This document shows positions 61,484-64,000 of a stretch of 64,000 nucleotides of DNA, in pieces. The stretch comes from Trogon surrucura (taxonomy: Eukaryota > Chordata > Aves > Trogoniformes > Trogonidae). A model generated the notes under the pieces. The model was not told the DNA's origin and made no database searches. It saw only the letters and a list, made by a program, of their open reading frames with translations. The DNA lies in assembly GCA_020746105.1 (NCBI GenBank), contig CM036628.1:3048001-3112000 (forward strand), in the 5' to 3' direction. Made by a program: the position numbers and the translations under genes. The first letter of the stretch is position 1, and each line of letters starts with the position of its first letter.

Positions 61484-61565
61484 GGTTACACAGAAACACA
61501 GGGCTGGGAGAGACCCGCTGGGTCACCAAGTACAGTCCCCGCTGCCCAGGCAGCCACGTCACCTC
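61484..61565 (-). mobile_element. possible CR1 tail, strongly decayed
   Basis: 'acacagaaacacagggctgg' then 'gagagacccgctgggtcacc' then 'aagtacagtcccc' resembles the reverse CR1 tail (cacagaatcacag, ggttggaagagacc, tcatcgagtccaacc) with many changes. Confidence 0.4.
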
Positions 61566-64000
61566 ATCCCTTTTATAAATGAATCAAAAATAGTTACGAA
61601 CTACACCGCATCGGGCACACCCCAGGCTGGCTGTGAATGACACGTTGTGGTGTAAACCAAACTGGGAAGAAGTAAACAGACAAATCCAAGACAAATTAGA
61701 AACTTCAATAAGTGAGGAGGGGACTTGAAGGGCCGGGCAACGGGACAGGCAGGGGGTGGCTCGGTCCTGCTGCCGGCACCCGCGCCACCCACAGCAGCAT
61801 CGCTCCATCCCTCGGCTTCCTCTGGGCTGGGACCAAGATGATAACTCTGTCCTTCCCTTTGCAGATTGCTTTTAGCTCTACAGACACAACGAGGGATACA
61901 AGAACTAACTATTTTTATCCACTCAGTCTCCCCAGCAGGTTTTTAAAGCCCTCCTTTGCAATTCAGTCCGTGGATAATTTGCTACCTGCATCTCTGTAAA
62001 GTTTAACCTGTCAGAGCCTGGCAAAGGTGTAATTTCATCCCCAGGCTCTCCTGACTTGAGACTCTGGAGCTTCTCTTTGTGGATAAAGTATCAAAGCAAT
62101 CGCTCTGTGAGACAACAGCCCTTTGCATCTCACAAACCATGCATTATTCTCTCTAAACATAGTTTTAACAGGACAGAGCCAGAACTTTTGCTCACCCCTC
62201 ACTTCTCCCCCCTCCCCGTGCACACTTTAAGAAAGAACAAACACAGATAAGAGCAGTAGACAGGACACAGACAAAGAGGATGGTTTATCCCACAGGCAGA
62301 GGATTACGGCATCATGATGTAATGACCTTGTTCAGAAAAGAAAAAGGTTACTTACATGACAGCACGAGTTGTAGAAATACCAGCTCCTTTCCAGAACAGG
62401 GTAAAACAATGTCCATTTAAAGTTATGCTGAAGAAAACGCAAAACACTTGTCCAGTGAACTGGAGAGAGAAAGAGCAAACTTCAGCCCAACTGGCCTCGA
62501 TATAACCTCTTTCCCAACACACATAACACACTGAACCAAAGGAGATGCTGTTCTGCTTCCTACGCGTTTGCATCTTCAACACCCAAGAGTCCCCTTTGTC
62601 CCCTACAAACGTGCAGAGCAAAAACAGCCACCTGAGTGTTTCATTTCAGGGGCAAAATGCTACTACCGAGCCAACCATTTTACCTGCCCCCTGCGAAGAC
62701 TTTGGGTTTGTACTTTCTTTGAATGTTTTCTTCCCCCACAGAACAACTGGAGGGAGGACGACCACACGTTGCCTGTATATGAAGCAATCCCTTGAAAGAA
62801 TAACTTGAGGCCAGGCTTGTTTTCTCTGTTTAGACAGCATTTAGTGAAGCTTCCGCCCTGACTAAAACTCCAAGGGTGAATTAAATCACATTTAGGACTA
62901 CAGGTTCCTCACAGGGACTGGTTTCTAATGAACTTTCAAATGCTATGAAAATAATAGGTATTTACTATTTAAAACATGATGTTCCTGCCCCAGTACAGCA
63001 CGCTTATTTCCCTGCTGGACATTCATCTCTCACCGCTGTTATTCTGCCAAAGTGAAGCATATGTTATTAAAGCCAATATTTACCAGCAGATACCACAGTT
63101 GTGTAAGTAATATAGTCCTTCCATGTAAAACTAAGCTTCCAACAGGAAATAAAAGGCATTTAGCAAGTCTTAGCCTGCCAAGGGCAATTGCTACATGTCC
63201 TGTTTCCAGGACAAGCAAGCCCTCCAGTTACCCCAGATACTTCCAGTGGTGAATGCTAAGCTTGTCTGGTAAGTTTTCCAAGCCCAGTGGAAACCCTATG
63301 GCAGACACAGAAAGCTCTGAGTCTGAATTGGCACCAGACGCTTTAGAAAACAAGTGAATTTCATTTCGCTACAGGAATACGAGAAGGCCAAAATGCTTTA
63401 TTTGTCAGCACGGGAACAGTCACTCCTCTAAGAGCATGAATATTCTATTGAAGTTGTTATAAAAATAAGACTCTTCCAAGGAAACCCTGCACTGAGCAAC
63501 AGTGCCATACGCCAGCTTACCGTGCCCTCTACGCTCGTATGCAACGAGAAATGTACTTTTTATAGCAATGAACAGCAACGACAGCCTTCGGACTAGAGCA
63601 GGGAATACAATTTGCAGCAAATTCCAGCCTCTCAAGAAGCAGCCGACGATACTTCCCTACCAGCTCAAACACCCCACACCAAGGCCAACGTGACATCACG
63701 CGTCTGCTGCGACGTTTCTTCTCAATTAATCAAGAAAAAAAAAAAATGTATTAGCCGTACATCAAAACTGCATTGCAGCTAGAGCTGCCAATTACTTATG
63801 GCAAAAAGGGGAGGCTGATTCATTTGACTGTACGTGGGCCTTGGCTGGAGTTTTCCCAAAACGCTACAAGAAAAGAAGAAAACCTCAGTGAACCTCCCCC
63901 TCATTCCCACTCCTTCCTCCCCCCCCAAATCACAGTCAAGAGGGCCGGGCCTGCTAAAACATTTCCTGGAGGATTCTTTCTCCAAATCACTCCTTTTCTA

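Larger units (their letters stand above)
54001..64000 (-). other. upstream PAK3 intron / 5' region, part 3
   Basis: No coding gene recognised. Holds CR1 fragments (54397, 55427, possibly 61484), a CA/TA microsatellite (60199-60240), AT-rich blocks at 57430-57600 and 60030-60130, and a GC-richer segment at 60750-61110 with open frames on both strands. Whether this is still inside PAK3 or is intergenic towards the next gene cannot be told from sequence alone. Confidence 0.5.

Overview
The window is vertebrate, almost certainly avian, genomic DNA. It carries a multi-exon gene with canonical GT-AG introns. It is littered with truncated CR1 LINE fragments, many ending in the typical 'ATTCTATGATTC' tail, and it holds one roughly 1 kb solo LTR of a kind I recall as common in bird genomes. 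Chicken carries different LTRs as far as I recall, so a non-galliform bird is my guess; the species cannot be fixed from the sequence alone.

The single gene I can support is PAK3 (p21-activated kinase 3) on the minus strand. All 15 coding exons can be placed, from the ATG at 36708 to the TAG at 1908. Joined, they give 1677 nt, i.e. 558 residues plus stop. The order is: N-terminal PxxP region, CRIB Rac/Cdc42-binding motif, alternatively spliced exon b (15 residues inside the regulatory domain), autoinhibitory segment, a 38-nt mini-exon, an acidic run followed by the PIX-binding proline motif, then the complete Ser/Thr kinase domain. All catalytic residues are present (K311, E327, HRD401, D419FG, activation-loop T435, APE446). 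Several exons (38, 45, 49 and 64 nt) are too short to show up as open reading frames and were placed from splice sites and reading phase. The first coding exon has only 22 nt of 5' UTR before a splice acceptor, so at least one non-coding exon and the promoter lie upstream, at higher coordinates.

Layout: 1-1907 is PAK3 3' UTR and downstream flank with no decisive end signal. 1908-36730 holds the coding exons, with introns of 0.4-5.7 kb carrying CR1 fragments and the solo LTR (24351-25346, same sense as PAK3). 36731-64000 is probably the first intron(s) and upstream region; I recognise no known coding gene there. It contains CR1 fragments (one with a decayed reverse-transcriptase end), a CA/TA microsatellite inside an inverted repeat, a 58-bp tandem duplication, and two unexplained GC3-rich open segments. 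The better of these (52660-53194, minus) looks like a 3' terminal exon, with a good acceptor, a stop and a poly(A) signal.

I see no new multi-gene system. The points most worth checking are the possible orphan terminal exon, a Cys in place of a conserved kinase C-lobe Arg, conservation of exon b, and several AT-rich homeodomain/POU-motif intronic blocks that may be neural enhancers.
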